A stretch of DNA of 64,000 nucleotides from Metaphire vulgaris (lineage: Eukaryota > Annelida > Clitellata > Crassiclitellata > Megascolecidae). Both the position numbers and the translations under genes were made by a program. Positions 22,053 to 34,016 of this stretch are shown in pieces. The notes beneath the pieces were generated by a model. It did no database searches. It saw nothing but the letters and a program-made list of their open reading frames with translations, and was not told where the DNA came from. Within the stretch, counting starts at the first letter, position 1. Each line of letters begins with the position of its first letter. The stretch lies in the NCBI GenBank assembly GCA_018105865.1, contig CM030868.1:1655954-1719953 (forward strand), in the 5' to 3' direction.

Positions 22053-22518
22053 TAATTAAAGAAAATAATAATAAATGGTTTAAAGTGGTTCAGTAGGATC
22101 TATTCTGTATAAGAACCACTATTAATATAAGAATATTTGAAGTCTTTAGGAATTGCTGTTGTCTGATATCGACTGTACAACTAAACGTAACAGAATTTAA
22201 ATAACGTCTTGATTATGACAATAACCATGTTTCAGTATATGAAAATATGCTATGCAGAAAAGGACATTACCAAGCCAGATGACTGAAGTGACTGTCCGTT
22301 GAACAGGCAACGACTTCGCACCCAATTTTACGGAACTCATCTGCCCGGTCACTGAAGGAAATGATTTCGGTGGGGCAGACGAACGTAAAGTCCAGAGGGT
22401 AGAAGAAGAGAACGAGATATTTGCCCTTGTAGTCGGACAGAGAGACCTGTTTGAATTCTCCGTTTACGACTGCGGTTCCCTTGAACGCAGGAGCTGGAGC
22501 GGTCAACTGAGGCAGCAT
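20323..22518 (-). CDS. PRDX1: Typical 2-Cys peroxiredoxin (PRDX1/2-like)
   Basis: Four exons join exactly in phase: 22518-22271, 21570-21448, 20984-20854, 20408-20323 (TAA), giving 195 residues, close to the 199 of human PRDX1. The enzyme reduces H2O2 and alkyl peroxides using thioredoxin, mostly in the cytosol. The peroxidatic Cys48 lies in DFTFVCPTE, the resolving Cys169 in GEVCPAGW. GGLG (91-94) and the C-terminal YF (190-191) are the pair linked to sensitivity to overoxidation. The start ATG lies in a short exon lead; a possible acceptor (CCTAG) lies 7 bases upstream, so an upstream 5' exon, coding or not, may exist. I see no signal peptide in the present model, which argues against PRDX4. 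PRDX1 versus PRDX2 cannot be decided for an invertebrate. Confidence 0.95.
20519..20620. mobile_element. CAGGGGCG-family MITE, truncated
   Basis: Starts with CAGGGGCGTAGTCAGGAATTTGATTG as in the full copies but loses similarity near 20580; no right end was found. It lies in the last intron of the peroxiredoxin gene. Confidence 0.5.
21042..21219. mobile_element. hAT-like MITE, CAGGGATATTT family
   Basis: A 178-bp element in a peroxiredoxin intron with a perfect 8-bp target duplication CTATTTAC (21034-21041, 21220-21227). Ends are CAAGGTTATTTCTAGG and TGTAAAAATATTCCTG. Confidence 0.85.
21872..22128. repeat. (AAT)n microsatellites with a SINE tail
   Basis: Two AAT tracts (21872-21920, 21996-22060) lie in the first peroxiredoxin intron. 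The second is followed by 'aaatggtttaaagtggttcagtagg...', the antisense form of the SINE tail found next to many ATT tracts here. Confidence 0.8.
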
Positions 22519-22566
22519 TCTCCGACTAGGAGGATCTTAAAATGCTCTGGAAAGAGCAAAAGCATA

Positions 22567-22569
<3 letters not shown>

Positions 22570-22613
<44 letters not shown>

Positions 22614-22650
22614 CAACAATTATATGCTTCTAATGCACCAGTTGGAATAC

Positions 22651-22713
<63 letters not shown>
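22570..22713. repeat. (AAT)n and (CAT)n microsatellites
   Basis: AAT tract 22570-22608 and CAT tract 22651-22713 (about 21 triplets), just upstream of the peroxiredoxin start. Confidence 0.93.
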
Positions 22714-22714
<1 letters not shown>

Positions 22715-22754
22715 TGTCAAATCCAGGAAGTTTTCAGCTTTGATCAAAATGTCA

Positions 22755-22895
22755 TGCATAGCTATGGAGGAAAAGCCAATATTGAAAGAGATGTGTTTTA
22801 AGCCTAGATCTGAAAATGCTCAGTTTATTGGAAGATCTGATCTGACAGCCAGAAGAAGAGAGTTCCATGTTTTCGGGCCAGACATACAAAAAGCT
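22755..22895 (-). mobile_element. LINE reverse-transcriptase C-terminal remnant
   Basis: On the minus strand the frames read SGPKTWNSLLLAVRS and, after a frame break, LSIFRSRLKTHLFQ. The GPxxWNSLP...F+xxLKTHLF pattern is the C-terminal end of CR1/L2/Jockey-type non-LTR reverse transcriptases. A related remnant is at 41100-41235. It is dead, with a frameshift. Confidence 0.7.
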
Positions 22896-23219
22896 CTTGG
22901 ACTTGAGAGGGGCGCCCTGTGATAACCCCAAAAAAAAAATTTTCTAGGCGCTATTCAATGTAAAAGATGTAAGTGACGAACTTTTTTTGCTTGCTAGCAT
23001 TTGTTTAATAAGAGAATAACCTCTTTTTCTTGTTTGTCAAGATTTTTTGAAGTTCACTATTAAACGATATGGAGATGGAGAGTGAAACAAGAGGCCCAGA
23101 ATCAAAATTTGTCCCCCGGCCCATATTTTCTCTCGACGGCCGCAGTGAATAGATAATGCAATTTCATAAAATGTGTCAATGTGATACATACAACTGACGT
23201 CAGATGTGACTCTGCTGCA

Positions 23220-23590
23220 GGGATATTTCTAGGATTGTGAATTTGGGGGTGTCGATCTCAAATTGGGGGGGGTGTCCGGAGCTAATTAGTATGCATTTTG
23301 TATGCATACCATTGTCACATTACCAAATTTCGAGGGGTGTCGACCTCAAATTTGGAGGTGGGGTGTTGGGGGTGGGGGTGTAAAAATATCCCTGCTATGC
23401 AGCAATTTAATGTGAGTATAAAAGCAAGTCCCAAATTGGGAGGGGGTGTCCGGAGCTAATTAGTATGCATACCATTGTCACATTACCAAATTTTGGGGGC
23501 TATTGACCTCAAATTGGGGAGTGGGGTGTTGGTGGGGGGTGTAAAAATATCCCTACTATGCAGCAATTTAATGTGAGTATAAAAGCATGT
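23220..23590. repeat. Tandemly duplicated CAGGGATATTT-family MITE
   Basis: Two consecutive units, each with '...ggtgtccggagctaattagtatgcat...' and ending in 'aaaatatccct..ctatgcagcaatttaatgtgagtataaaagca'. The duplicated block is about 175 bp and includes flanking sequence, so it was copied after insertion. Confidence 0.7.
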
Positions 23591-25393
23591 CCCAGCATAC
23601 CAGCATTAGTGAGCACTCATTTACTGGCGTTTGTATGTCAATTGCACTGAACTTATGCCCTGGCCACTAGATTGCACTGCATCAACTGCTCTCACTGACC
23701 ATATCCATGCACTTAATTTCTGAACAAAGGTTTCATTCTAAAACTTATACCTCTTTTCAACGCCAGCAATTTAAATAAAATTTCTGATGAAATTGTTCAT
23801 TGTTCATTGCTATTGTTCACCGAAGCTGTTCAGATTACAACAGACACTTCAAGCACACAAAGTGCTATAAATAGCAATGCAAAGCATTGTTGTTCAAACA
23901 CATGGGCAAGTACAGCCTTGAATTTGCAGATGGCTATCATCAGTATCTTCAATGAGTACCGGTACTCTCATTACTAAGCAGTCTGTTAAGCAAAGGTCAA
24001 TCAGAGGTCAACTGGCTTATCTGACAATCAACTGGCTTATCTGACAATGTACTGTGAACTCGAGAAAAATAGTCCAAAATGACCTAGAGCTCTTATACTG
24101 TCACTAACCTCCTGCTGTGACCAAGGCATTTTAAAAAACTCAGCCAAACACCAGCTTGGGAAGGTATGCAGTCAATACTTCGAAAACAGAGCAAATACAC
24201 AAGTCAAATCATACAGTACGTGCATAGGGCGTATATATAGCCTACCAATGCAAATACAAATGACAAACTTCTTGGTATGTGGGAAGATAGGCATGATCTC
24301 AAAAACTACGGACAAACAGGACAGTGGGAGAAACTCTTGATGCCACCAGAATTACATAAAAAACAATTATTATAATTATCACAACAATTACGAATAGAAC
24401 TATTCGTACATGGACAGAAGTGCTCAGCAAGACAGGCCTTTAATAGAAAAATTGGTCTGACAAATAATAATTAGTAATGTAATTAATTACACCCATTTTT
24501 TGATTGATATGTAAATACACTTATAAATGCATTTTATTTACCTTAAACTAACTTAGAGGAAAGAAATCTAACTAATTTATTAATTTTAATCAGTAGTTTT
24601 CTACCAGTAAACATACCCTGCTGACAAAACAGCATTAACAGATGTCAAGTTTATCATGAAATAGGAGTTATCAATTTGATAGGGGGCACGGGCCCCCCGA
24701 CCCCGTTAAACCGCCTCTGCTACACAGTACAACTTTAATTCCTTAACAGAAGCATGATATTTGATGTCTGCCCTCAACAATAACAAATATCCAGTGCAAA
24801 AGCCAACTGAGAGGTTCAGTCTATGATGCACTAAATGCCCAGACCAATAAAAAAGTTACACAAGTGTTTACAGAACTGCTGCATATAATCCGGACAGTCG
24901 GGCTTCCATGCCGTCAGTTATATGCATTACCTAACAGGCCCAATGTCTAAGCACTGATATCTTAGTTGCTGTTATGTAGAACTTAAACAGAGATTCAGCG
25001 AATTATCAACTATCTACTCGTTTTAATCAACAGACCAAGAACTTAGGCTAATAACTTGACAATATTGTATCTTTTGAGTTTTGATCGCATTCACATAGCT
25101 CTTGAGGGCATGAATCATGAAAATGATGCATAATCGGTTTAAATCTGCATCAAGAACGATCCGGTCCAAAGATTTCCAGATTCCAATACAATTACCACAA
25201 GTAGACTATCTGCAAGCATCTTATACCACTGGCCTGGCTTAACTAAGCAGCGCCTCGAATGAAACCTAGACGTGATGCAATTTTTCACATAATATATTCT
25301 CAAATGAGCCGCTATTATGCGAAATAACCGCACGCTATCGTCTAAATTAATCGATTTACCGGTTATAACTGTCCGAAAACTCACCGATAATTA

Positions 25394-25460
25394 GAGAGAC
25401 TCGCTGACAACTAGTCAAGAGAGACTCGCTGATAATTAAGCGAGACTCGCTGATAAATAA
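25394..25460. repeat. Short tandem of GAGACTCGCTGATAA units
   Basis: Three imperfect units of GAGACTCGCTGAxAA lie in a stretch 2.9 kb upstream of the peroxiredoxin start. Confidence 0.6.
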
Positions 25461-26618
25461 GTCTATGAATTAATTGACGCAAAAGTCAGACACCAATCGC
25501 ACAGAGTACAGACCGATGACTGAAACAACGCGTTCGACTCTCGTCTGCTTTGCGCAGAGACGGTCCCGTAAAAATCACGGAGAAACCACTAGAAGAAAGT
25601 GGAAGGATTTTTGATCATCTAATTGGGTCTTTACTGAAAAATTCTAGATCAAAAGCGCTGTCACGACGAATCTGTGTTGCTTTGTGAATTAAAATTTCTG
25701 GCATTTCTGAAGTAATCTGAATACTTTGCCAAATATGATAAACTACATGGATAAAATGTAAAATAGACCTAATTACTAAACATTGGAAGATTTCGTTGCA
25801 TTGTCTAAAAAATAGATTTAAGAGAATCATGAGGTCGCCAATAAAAACCTTATAAACCAAAATGTGAAACACATCCTAGAAACCACTAGAAGACTAGGCC
25901 GCACATCTAAATGTCTACTATGAGTTGGCGTTTGAAAAAACAGACGCCACCTAAGGACATGCATTTAATATAATATAAATTATATAACAAGGTTTAAAGT
26001 GGTCCAGTGTAGGGACTGCCCTGTGTGAGAACCACGCAAGATACCCGTAGGCATTCCATTCATTCAAAGGCAATCCACACTAGACACTAGCGATTTTACC
26101 TGTGTATTCGAGGTACCCGGTAGTCAGGGTTTTTTTCTATTTCACTGCCAAGTTGAATTACATACTCAAATGCATACGCGGATTTTATTAAAGGCTAGGG
26201 TGGGCTTAAGCCTACCCAACTAATCCCACCAAAACAAAAAAATGTTTTTCCATCAACACCAGGCCTGTCGCGTGCTGGATGGCATCCCCAGACCCCATGC
26301 TAGCCTACCCAAATATTAAACTCTAAATCCGCCTATGCTCAAATGATGTAACCGGTGGTTCAGGATGACCCCATGCGGGAAGGGGTCGAAAACTTGGGTG
26401 CGGTCCGACCATTGTATTGTGATATTATAATTAGAATGGCTCAATGTGCGTTAACAACCATGTAAAAATAATATGATGCAACAAAATTGGCAATTAATTT
26501 ACTGAGGTACATAAAGAGTTGCACAGTCATGTGAATTTTTTAAACAATACAGTTCAACAAATAAAAAAACAAATTCACTACATCAAAAATACAATTTTAT
26601 TACACTTTTTAATGGAGC

Positions 26619-26677
<59 letters not shown>

Positions 26678-27140
26678 AGTATGTTTGGCTGGCCTAATAA
26701 AAAAACCCTGAAAAATGAACTGGACCACTGAATCATTAACAGTTGCATCTGCATTCTGCATGAAAATTTTTTTCAACTTTGAATTTGATCAGATGCCAAC
26801 AAATCTCAAGTACCACCAACCGATTCCTTAAGTTAATAGCTCTGTTATGTAGCTATGTAGATAGCTATGCGCTACATAGCTACAAATAAAAATTTCAAAA
26901 TTAATGTTAAATTTACTAGTCATCGCTCGATGCTTCATACTACGCTATTCTAAAATGCGTGACAAACAAAATTGGAATGCAGTCATAGAATATTTACAAC
27001 ATTCTGACAAAATATTCTAATATAAAAAAACGACGATTCATTTTAAAACGCAGAACAATTGAATTCTCATAAGTCTTAGTTATTGACAGATTTTTACTTT
27101 ACAAAAATGTCCTAACAACTAAAAAGCAAAGAACATCTAA
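25460..27140. other. Intergenic, AT-rich
   Basis: One antisense SINE tail (25990-26036) and a (TA)n tract (26619-26672, about 25 units). A tttatt at about 26595 offers an AATAAA on the minus strand for the downstream end of the ankyrin-MAGUK transcript. No exon is visible. Confidence 0.5.
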
Positions 27141-27141
27141 T

Positions 27142-27248
27142 CAGGGATGTTAGTCCTTGGCCTCGGTCCTGGCCTTAAGGACTCCTTAGGGACCAGTTTC
27201 AAGTTCTTGGTCCTGGCCTTGAGGGCTGAATCCTTGTTAACATCCCTG
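27142..27248. mobile_element. Short inverted-repeat element, CAGGGATGTTA ends
   Basis: Ends CAGGGATGTTAG and TTAACATCCCTG; flanks CATCTAAT / CATCTAGC share 6 of 8 bases. It lies in the probable 3' UTR of the ankyrin-MAGUK gene. Confidence 0.55.
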
Positions 27249-27387
27249 CATCTAGCATCTTCTTGTCATGCAGGTCCTTGAAGTTCTCTGGAGCAAAGTC
27301 AAACTGAGACAGCCCCAATGCAATGGTCGAATGCCTTGAAGGCAGTGAACAATACTACATTGCCTTTGAGTTTGAAGCGACAAAATT

Positions 27388-30300
27388 TCAGAGCGGAGTT
27401 TCAACATTCTGAAATAAATCAAGCAGAGAACATAAACGTCTGAAAAGTGAATTTTGAGCAAACCATTGACGCCGCCATGGAGGGGGTACGGGGGCTCCCC
27501 TATTCTGGCTGGGAATGGTTGTGGGGTCTGTGCAAAGAGCTGTTGAGAAATTGGGGGATCTCGGTAACATGAGTGAAGAGAATACATGAATCTCCAAAGA
27601 GGAAACTGCCCCGTTTTTGCTAGTCGGAGACTTTTTAACCCAAAAATCTCGATGTGCCCCCCCCTAGGCCCCTATATTCCAAAACCCTGGCTACGCCACT
27701 GTGACAAATCGTCTACTAAACTATCCAACAATCCACAAAACCATCCAAACCAATCAGCACAAGAAAGCCAATACCATATCACATAAGAACCAGTTCATTA
27801 GTGTAGAGAGAGGGGCATAAGGCAGATACCTCTATTTGGGCCAAAGGTTTTAATCAAATATAACCCCAAATTGTTCCGGCTGGGGCGCCGTCCCAGACCA
27901 CGTTGAGGGAGCACACGACATTCCCCCAACCCCCCTCAATGGCTAAGCCACTGATAATATAGTAAATACTCACAGAACCATTCTTAAGATTTCTTTTCTG
28001 TGTTAAACGATTGGACCCTTTTGGCGACTTCGCCGCAGGCGCGTCTCCTTTCCTAAGCTTCTGCGGTGATCTGCCGACATGAGACTTCGGGACGTTTAGC
28101 CCATCAACACCGTCCTCGCTATCGTCGATATATCGGAGGATATCGCCTTCGTTTTTGCGGGTTCTGGACGGACGCTGGACCTTCCCGTAGGTGTGTCGAT
28201 CCAGAAGGTCCTGGATCTGATCGGGGATGTCGTCTGTAGACTTCGACGCCCTCTGATGACGAGTGTCGCGTCCGCCCACGCGTTCCGTGTTTCGGATGAT
28301 GTCCGGAGAATCGCGTTCGATGATTTCCGCCGCTGCTTCTTCTTTTTCTTTTGCGACCTCCCACTTCGGTAGCTTCTGGATCCGGCCGATCGTGTCCTTG
28401 AGGAGGCTGAACCAGGTGGCGTCGGTCCGGAACGGGACGATGGCGCTGAACAGGGCCGAGTGCGCCTTTTCGAACTTCGTCGCCTCTTCGTACATGAATC
28501 CCGGCTTCCGGTTGACGTTCCACTCCAGCTTGGCGTGCATCACCTTCACGACGTTCTTCGAAACGGGCGACATGTATATCACTATCGGGTTCAGGGAAGT
28601 CTTCTGCCGCAGGTACTCGACCGCACGCGGGGAGATGATCATGAGACAGTGCTTGTCCTTGTTCGTGATGGCCTGTATCAGTCTTTCGTTGACGAGGGGC
28701 GTCGAATCCGTGGCGGTTTCGTTGTTTTCCTGGCTGTTTCGTCGCTCGACTTCTACCGACGGAGCCTCGAAAAGACCTGGAGAATCTCGGACCAACATAT
28801 CGCGAACGCTGCCGCAAAACAGACCCATTATAACGACGGGTCGACGCGTTTCCTCGGCGACCTGCACCACCCTCTCGTAGGCCACGACCTTCAGGTCCGA
28901 CGCGCTCGGAAGCGGCGTCTCCTTTCCCTTGTTCAGCCTGTCCATCGATTTCGACCGGCGAAAGCTACGGGCGAACTGGCCGCCTCGCTTGTCCGACGTC
29001 TTGCTTTCGGTCAGCTCTTTCTTAACCAAGATGAGCTCAGCAGCCTGCTTGTTGGGAATGAAACCTATCTGGTCGACCTCGGACGTGGTGCACGACTTCA
29101 CCTTCTTGGCGAGCCAGAAGCCGGAGCGATCGAGCGGCAGTGAGTCGGAAATGAGAAATATTTCGCCGTCTCGAACGGTAAGCTCGTCCTTTTTTGCCGC
29201 CAGACGCGCGAAGTGCGCAAGGACGTGGAAATGATCTCCGGGTTGCTCGTCTGTATTGACGGAATTATACTTCAAGCTGTTGAACTCCACCACGAGACAA
29301 ATCTTTCCGACGTGAAGCAGCAACTGTGCCACCTCCTCCTTGGTCTTTCCCTTCACTGACCTTCCGTTGACCTTCAGAATCTGGTCTCCTGGACCGAGGC
29401 CTGCCTTCTTGGCCCCGTGGCCCTCGTCGACAGAATTCACGAACACGCCGACGCTATTACCACCTTTCAGCGTGCAGCCCAGCTTTCCGTCTCCGGTGTA
29501 CGACACGGTACGGGCGTTCCTTCCAGCGGCACCGTGCCTGTCGATGACGTACTCTTCCGAGGCAATGGATACGTGTTTCTCGCTGTTTCCGTCTACGAGT
29601 TCCTCGTATACCTGGTTCGACGTTTGGATGGATCCGCCCGCCTCTGCGGTCCGTTTCGGTTTCGAAGATGACTTCTGCTCCTGCTGCCTCTGCATCATCT
29701 CCTGTTCCTGCATCGCCTGCAGCTGCTGCATCTCCTGGTACCGACTCAGCTCCATCCTCTGCTGTTGGTACTGCTGCATCTGGAGTTCCTGCTGGCGGCG
29801 ATACTCCAGCTGCTGCATCTGGAGGTCGTGCTGCCGCTTCATTTCCAGCTGGACGACGTCAAGGTGACTGACGGGCTGCAGCGGAAAGCCCATCGCCGCC
29901 TGGTTCTGATGACCGGAAAAGTCGGAAAAGCCGCCGCCAAAGGAACTGCCGCCCCCGAACGAACCTCCCGACAGTCGGTTTTCCGAATTCGGCGACAAGT
30001 CGGAAATCATCCCCGGCTGGACAACAAAGTTTCCGCCTCCTCCTCCTCCTCCGAAGGAATTCTGGATCGCAGGTCTCTGCCCGATGCGGCTGAGAATGTC
30101 CTCCGCAGAAGCGGAATTCAGTCCGGCCATCGTCTTGTGAAATAAGTAGTCTTTCGAGATCAAGTCTTTCGAGTCCAAACCCACGTTGTTCGGCCGCTGG
30201 AAGATCAACCCCGACGTCGTCATGGCAACCGGTTGTTGTTGTTTTTTTACAAGTTGAGAATGGACAGGGTAAAGGAACGACTGTGAAGCAGTCGAGGTAC

Positions 30301-30419
30301 TCATCGAATTCTTCAGTATACCGCTCAAGCCTTGACTATTGGGCTTTGCTAAAACTCTCTGAGGACTCTTTGCCTCTCTATTTGACGACTTCGTTGTCAG
30401 CCTAGAGCTTACTATAGTG

Positions 30420-30462
<43 letters not shown>

Positions 30463-33400
30463 AAGAAGAAGATGATGATGAAGAATGTGACGACATGTGT
30501 CGAGGAGGAGGCACTGTAGATTTCTTCCCATTAGTTTTCACCCCAGGTTTTCCCGAATTGGATTTGTTCTTGACCTTCGCCTTCTGACGTTTTGAATCCA
30601 CAGGCGGAGGAGGAGGAGGAGGAGGAGGAGGATTTCTATGCTTGACCGTGTCGGTGGACGACGATGACGGGCGTCGAACGCGGGGCGGCGGTCTGGCCGG
30701 AGCAGAGGCCTCGGACGAGGTCGTCGACCCACCCTTACCGCCTTTCGACTTCTTTGGCTTCTTGCTTCGGTCCCGGTGACCTTCCAGCCACTCCTGGACT
30801 GTGGACTGACTGCCCGACATGTCTGCCGAAGTGACATCCGGCTGGACCTGCTGCGAATGCTCTGCGTCGCCGTCAAGCCAGTCCTCCGATATCGTGTCGA
30901 AAGTGCCGTCGCTGAAAAACGGTTCGTCGTCGGTGTCGTCCGCCACCGCCTCTTCGTTGTTCCGCTCGCCGCCGTCGACTGGCGTAAACTTCAACGGCTT
31001 CGGCTTGTCCGGACTGTCCTTGTTCGGCTTTGAATAGTTGTTTGCAGTACGCTCCGCTTTTCTTAATTTCTGCAACAGTTCTACTTCATTCACGTCGAAA
31101 TTGTATACGCTCGCGTACGGATTCGGCGTGACGTCCCACAGACTCGAAACCTCGCTCTCCGGGTAGCCGCGCTTGACTTTTGAACCGGTCCCCGAAGACG
31201 AGGGAACTTTCCGACGGTTGCGACTTCGCTGATTTGAGCAAGCAGAATTCTTTGAGTAATGAGAAACTCTGTCGCCCACGGCACTGACAGCTGGATCGTG
31301 ATTCTCGCTGTTCAAGTCGTACTCTTCTGGAATCGAGTACGGCCGTGGTACGCCTGATACAGAATTTGTCGCGCTGCTTGGCGTGAACATGGATCCTTGC
31401 ATCATGGCTGTGCTCAGTGCATGATTCATCGAATGCAAGGGGCTAAGGTATCCATCTTCCGAGGGCACCAGGGGTGGGATCTGCTGACCAAAGTACCCGG
31501 GCGCGCTCAACGACCGGCCGATGTTGTTCATGTTGTGCATGTTGTTCAGCAGCGCGTTGCTCATGATCGAGTTATTCAGCATGGAATTGTTCATGATCGA
31601 GTTGTTCATCATGGAATTGCTCAATATCGAGTTGTTCATGATCGAGTTGCCCAGAAGAGGCATGCTAAGCAGAGACGGGGATTTGATCGACAGAGGGAGC
31701 TGTGGATCGATCGAAGTGACAAACCCTTTCGACCGCACTTCGAAGGCATTGTTCATCAACCTCTCTCGATCCTCCATCGCGCTTTTCAGCGTCTGCCGCG
31801 ACACCGTGTCGTCGTCCGACACCAGGTCGATCGCCTTGTTCCTGTCGTTGTCGTTGATCGCCGGATCGCACCCGGCCAGCACCAGCACCTCGATGACCTT
31901 CTGGAACTCGTTGCGCGCGGCGAGATGCAGCGCCGTCTCGCCGCGCGCGTTGCGTACGTTGACGTTCGCGCCGTGGTTGAGCAGCACCTTCACCGACTCC
32001 GTGTAGTCCTCCTTCGACTTCATCCCCAGCGGGTCGTACTCGTTTATGACGCACGCGTGCAGCGGCGTCTCGCCCTCCGAGTCCCTGATATCGACGGCCG
32101 CCCGGCAGCACTGCAGCAGGGCGAATATGGTCTCGGCGTGGCCGCGCTCGGCCGCGACGTGTATCGGCGCCTTGTCCTTCGAGTCGTAGCACGGCACGCG
32201 CATGTTCGCGTTGACCTCGTTCTGGCAGAACAGGCGGACGATGTTGGCGTGTCCTTCGCGCGCCGCCATGTGGATGGGAACCGCGCCGTGCTGGCCTTTC
32301 CTGTAGACGTCCCCGCCGTGGTGCAGGAGAAGCTTAACCAGTTCCGTGTGGCCGTAGATCGTGGCGACGTGTAGAGGAGTATTGCCGACCACGTCGACGT
32401 CGTTGGCCTGAGCACCGCGGGACAGTAGAAGTTTCGCCATTCGATAGTCGGCCCTTAGAAGCACAACCACTTAACCACTTAACACATAACCACTTAACAC
32501 ATAACCACATAACCACTTAATACATAACCACTGCTTTAGAAGAAATTTTCTTAAAGGAACTTCTTCATTCTAACTTCTTTAATCGAAATTTTAAATACTA
32601 AAAGTGAGACCAACTGAGATTAACTTTTCTAATCTTGACGTTATAGTTATAAACAATTAAACGTCTTCATCCAGTGGCATAGTCAGAGTTGCAGAATTAG
32701 GGGGGGCACATCAATATTTTCATGTAAAAAGTCTCCGGCAAGCCAAAAAAATGGCATCAAAGTTTTCTTCTCACATTCACGTATTCTTTTCAATCATGCT
32801 CCCTACCCCCACCCTCTAAATTTCTCATTGATTTTTCACAAATCCCATGACCGATCCCAGTCAGAATAGGGGAACACGGTTCCCCTGTGTCCCTGTGTCT
32901 ATGTCAATGCCTTAGGGCTCATCCATATAGTACGCATGCAAAAAAGGCCTATTTTCAACCCTTGTTGCACACACCGTACATACACAAAATCTCCTAAATC
33001 CAACCCTCCCCCCAACTCCCCACTCAGTGCGAACGTACTATATGGATGGACCCTTATCAATCTGCAGTCCTGACCTTCGAATTGCATGATGGAGAGGCCG
33101 TCGTCCTTTGTGGTCGCCGGTGTTCGGGTCGCCGTTCATCGACAGTATCGCGTCGACCGTGTTGTAGTGTCCGAGGCGGACAGCGACTAGCAGGGCCGTC
33201 TTCAGCTTCTTGTGCTTGGCGAATCCATACTCGTGGACGTAGTTCACGTTGACTTCGTGGCGCTGAACGAGAAATTTGACGATCGTCGGATCAGGCAGAC
33301 TTGCGGCAAGAAGCAGCGGGACTTCCGAGTACTCGTTCGCGAGGCGAGGCACCTCGGAGACGAGCAGCTCCTTTATCTGTTTCCGGTCGCGGAAATGTTT

Positions 33401-33481
33401 GGCGAGGACGTCGCTCAGCTTCTCGAGGTCGTTGTACTCGATCGCGGCCACTATGTAAGGACCGTGCGTCTTGCGTCCCAT
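27388..33481 (-). CDS. Ankyrin-repeat MAGUK: ANK-PDZ-SH3-GUK scaffold, ZO-like core
   Basis: Exons 33481-33075, 32453-27974 and a 21-base terminal exon 27408-27388 join in phase (phase 2, then 0), giving about 1635 residues. Residues 1-345 hold about nine ankyrin repeats. A Ser/Asn/Met-rich linker follows (401-447 repeats of NNS(I/M)), then acidic, Pro-rich and Asp-run sequence and a Gln/Met-rich coiled-coil-like stretch (about 993-1060). One PDZ domain (about 1110-1195, loop LGCTLKGG), an SH3 (about 1210-1273) and a guanylate kinase-like domain (about 1330-1494) come next. SH3-GUK features (GFIPNKQAAEL, VVAYERVV) match ZO/tight-junction MAGUKs; the GUK has no P-loop (VVIMGLFCGSV), so it should be a binding module. 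It is predicted to be a submembrane scaffold. Two other PDZ domains and a ZU5 domain of ZO proteins are absent. The protein ends in ETPL, a possible PDZ ligand. The terminal exon is the least certain part. Confidence 0.88.
27974..32453 (-). CDS. Ankyrin-MAGUK main exon (4480 bases)
   Basis: A single open exon starts at acceptor TTCTAAG|GGC, rebuilding the ankyrin motif RPLHHAIRRADYRMAKLLLS across the junction, and ends at donor TTCT|GTGAGT. It contains ankyrin repeats 5-9, all low-complexity linkers and the whole PDZ-SH3-GUK core. The lack of introns in 4.5 kb, when neighbouring genes are cut into small exons, is notable. Long antisense frames over 28263-32374 are shadows. Confidence 0.93.
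33075..33481 (-). CDS. Ankyrin-MAGUK first coding exon
   Basis: Starts at MGRKTHGPYIVAA; an in-frame Met 15 codons upstream (33526) is also possible but is a poorer match to an ankyrin start. Encodes repeats 1-3 and the first half of repeat 4 (GRRPLHHAI). Donor AG|GTCAGG. Confidence 0.88.
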
Positions 33482-33917
33482 CTTAAGAAAGAAAGCGCCG
33501 AAAGTGTATTGCGTATCACTGAACAATAAAATCTAATACATTGTTAGGCAGTGTTTATTCTAGGCCTGTTTTGAGGGGATTTCCCCCAAAGTTTGAAAAT
33601 TCCCCCCCCCCCAAAAAAAAATTTCTATATGTTGCGTCAAGGTTTTTGGGCAGATAAACCATATCCCCCCAAACATGTAAAACTCCCCAAATGTCAAGGT
33701 GGCTAGAATAAACACTGATTGTTAGGCATCATCACAAAAAACAACATAATATGAAAACAAGTATCTAGTAATGGTGACTGCACCGTGGATAGACAATATT
33801 AAAGAAGATCTGAAAGAGAAACAACAACTGACAGTTGCAGCTTATTGGTTCACAAGCATACACAATTATATTTGGGGAGAGCAACTCTGCCAACCTGGGA
33901 TTGCTTCTGGGCAGTAC

Positions 33918-33920
33918 ATG

Positions 33921-34016
<96 letters not shown>
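33918..34016. repeat. (CAT)n microsatellite, about 33 units
   Basis: An uninterrupted CAT tract of about 99 bases. His, Ile or Met runs translated from it are artefacts. Confidence 0.97.

Larger units (their letters stand above)
22519..25400. other. Upstream region of the peroxiredoxin gene, repeats
   Basis: Holds AAT and CAT microsatellites, a LINE fragment, duplicated MITE sequence and AT-rich sequence. The 5' UTR and promoter of the peroxiredoxin gene should lie here but are not recognisable. Confidence 0.5.

Noticed and set aside
22740..22922. 60-residue plus-strand frame with SDLTARRREFHVFGPDIQKA
   Set aside because: It is the antisense of a LINE reverse-transcriptase C-terminal remnant.
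27252..27587. 111-residue minus-strand frame near the end of the ankyrin-MAGUK gene
   Set aside because: It runs through repeat sequence and an inserted short element. Only the first six codons after the 27408 acceptor, in a different frame, are kept as a possible terminal exon.
28119..28817. 232-residue minus-strand frame within the GUK region
   Set aside because: An alternative frame of the same exon; the GUK domain is in the long frame.
31397..32374. 325-residue plus-strand frame opposite the ankyrin repeats
   Set aside because: Antisense shadow of a GC-rich coding exon; the minus strand encodes clear ankyrin repeats.
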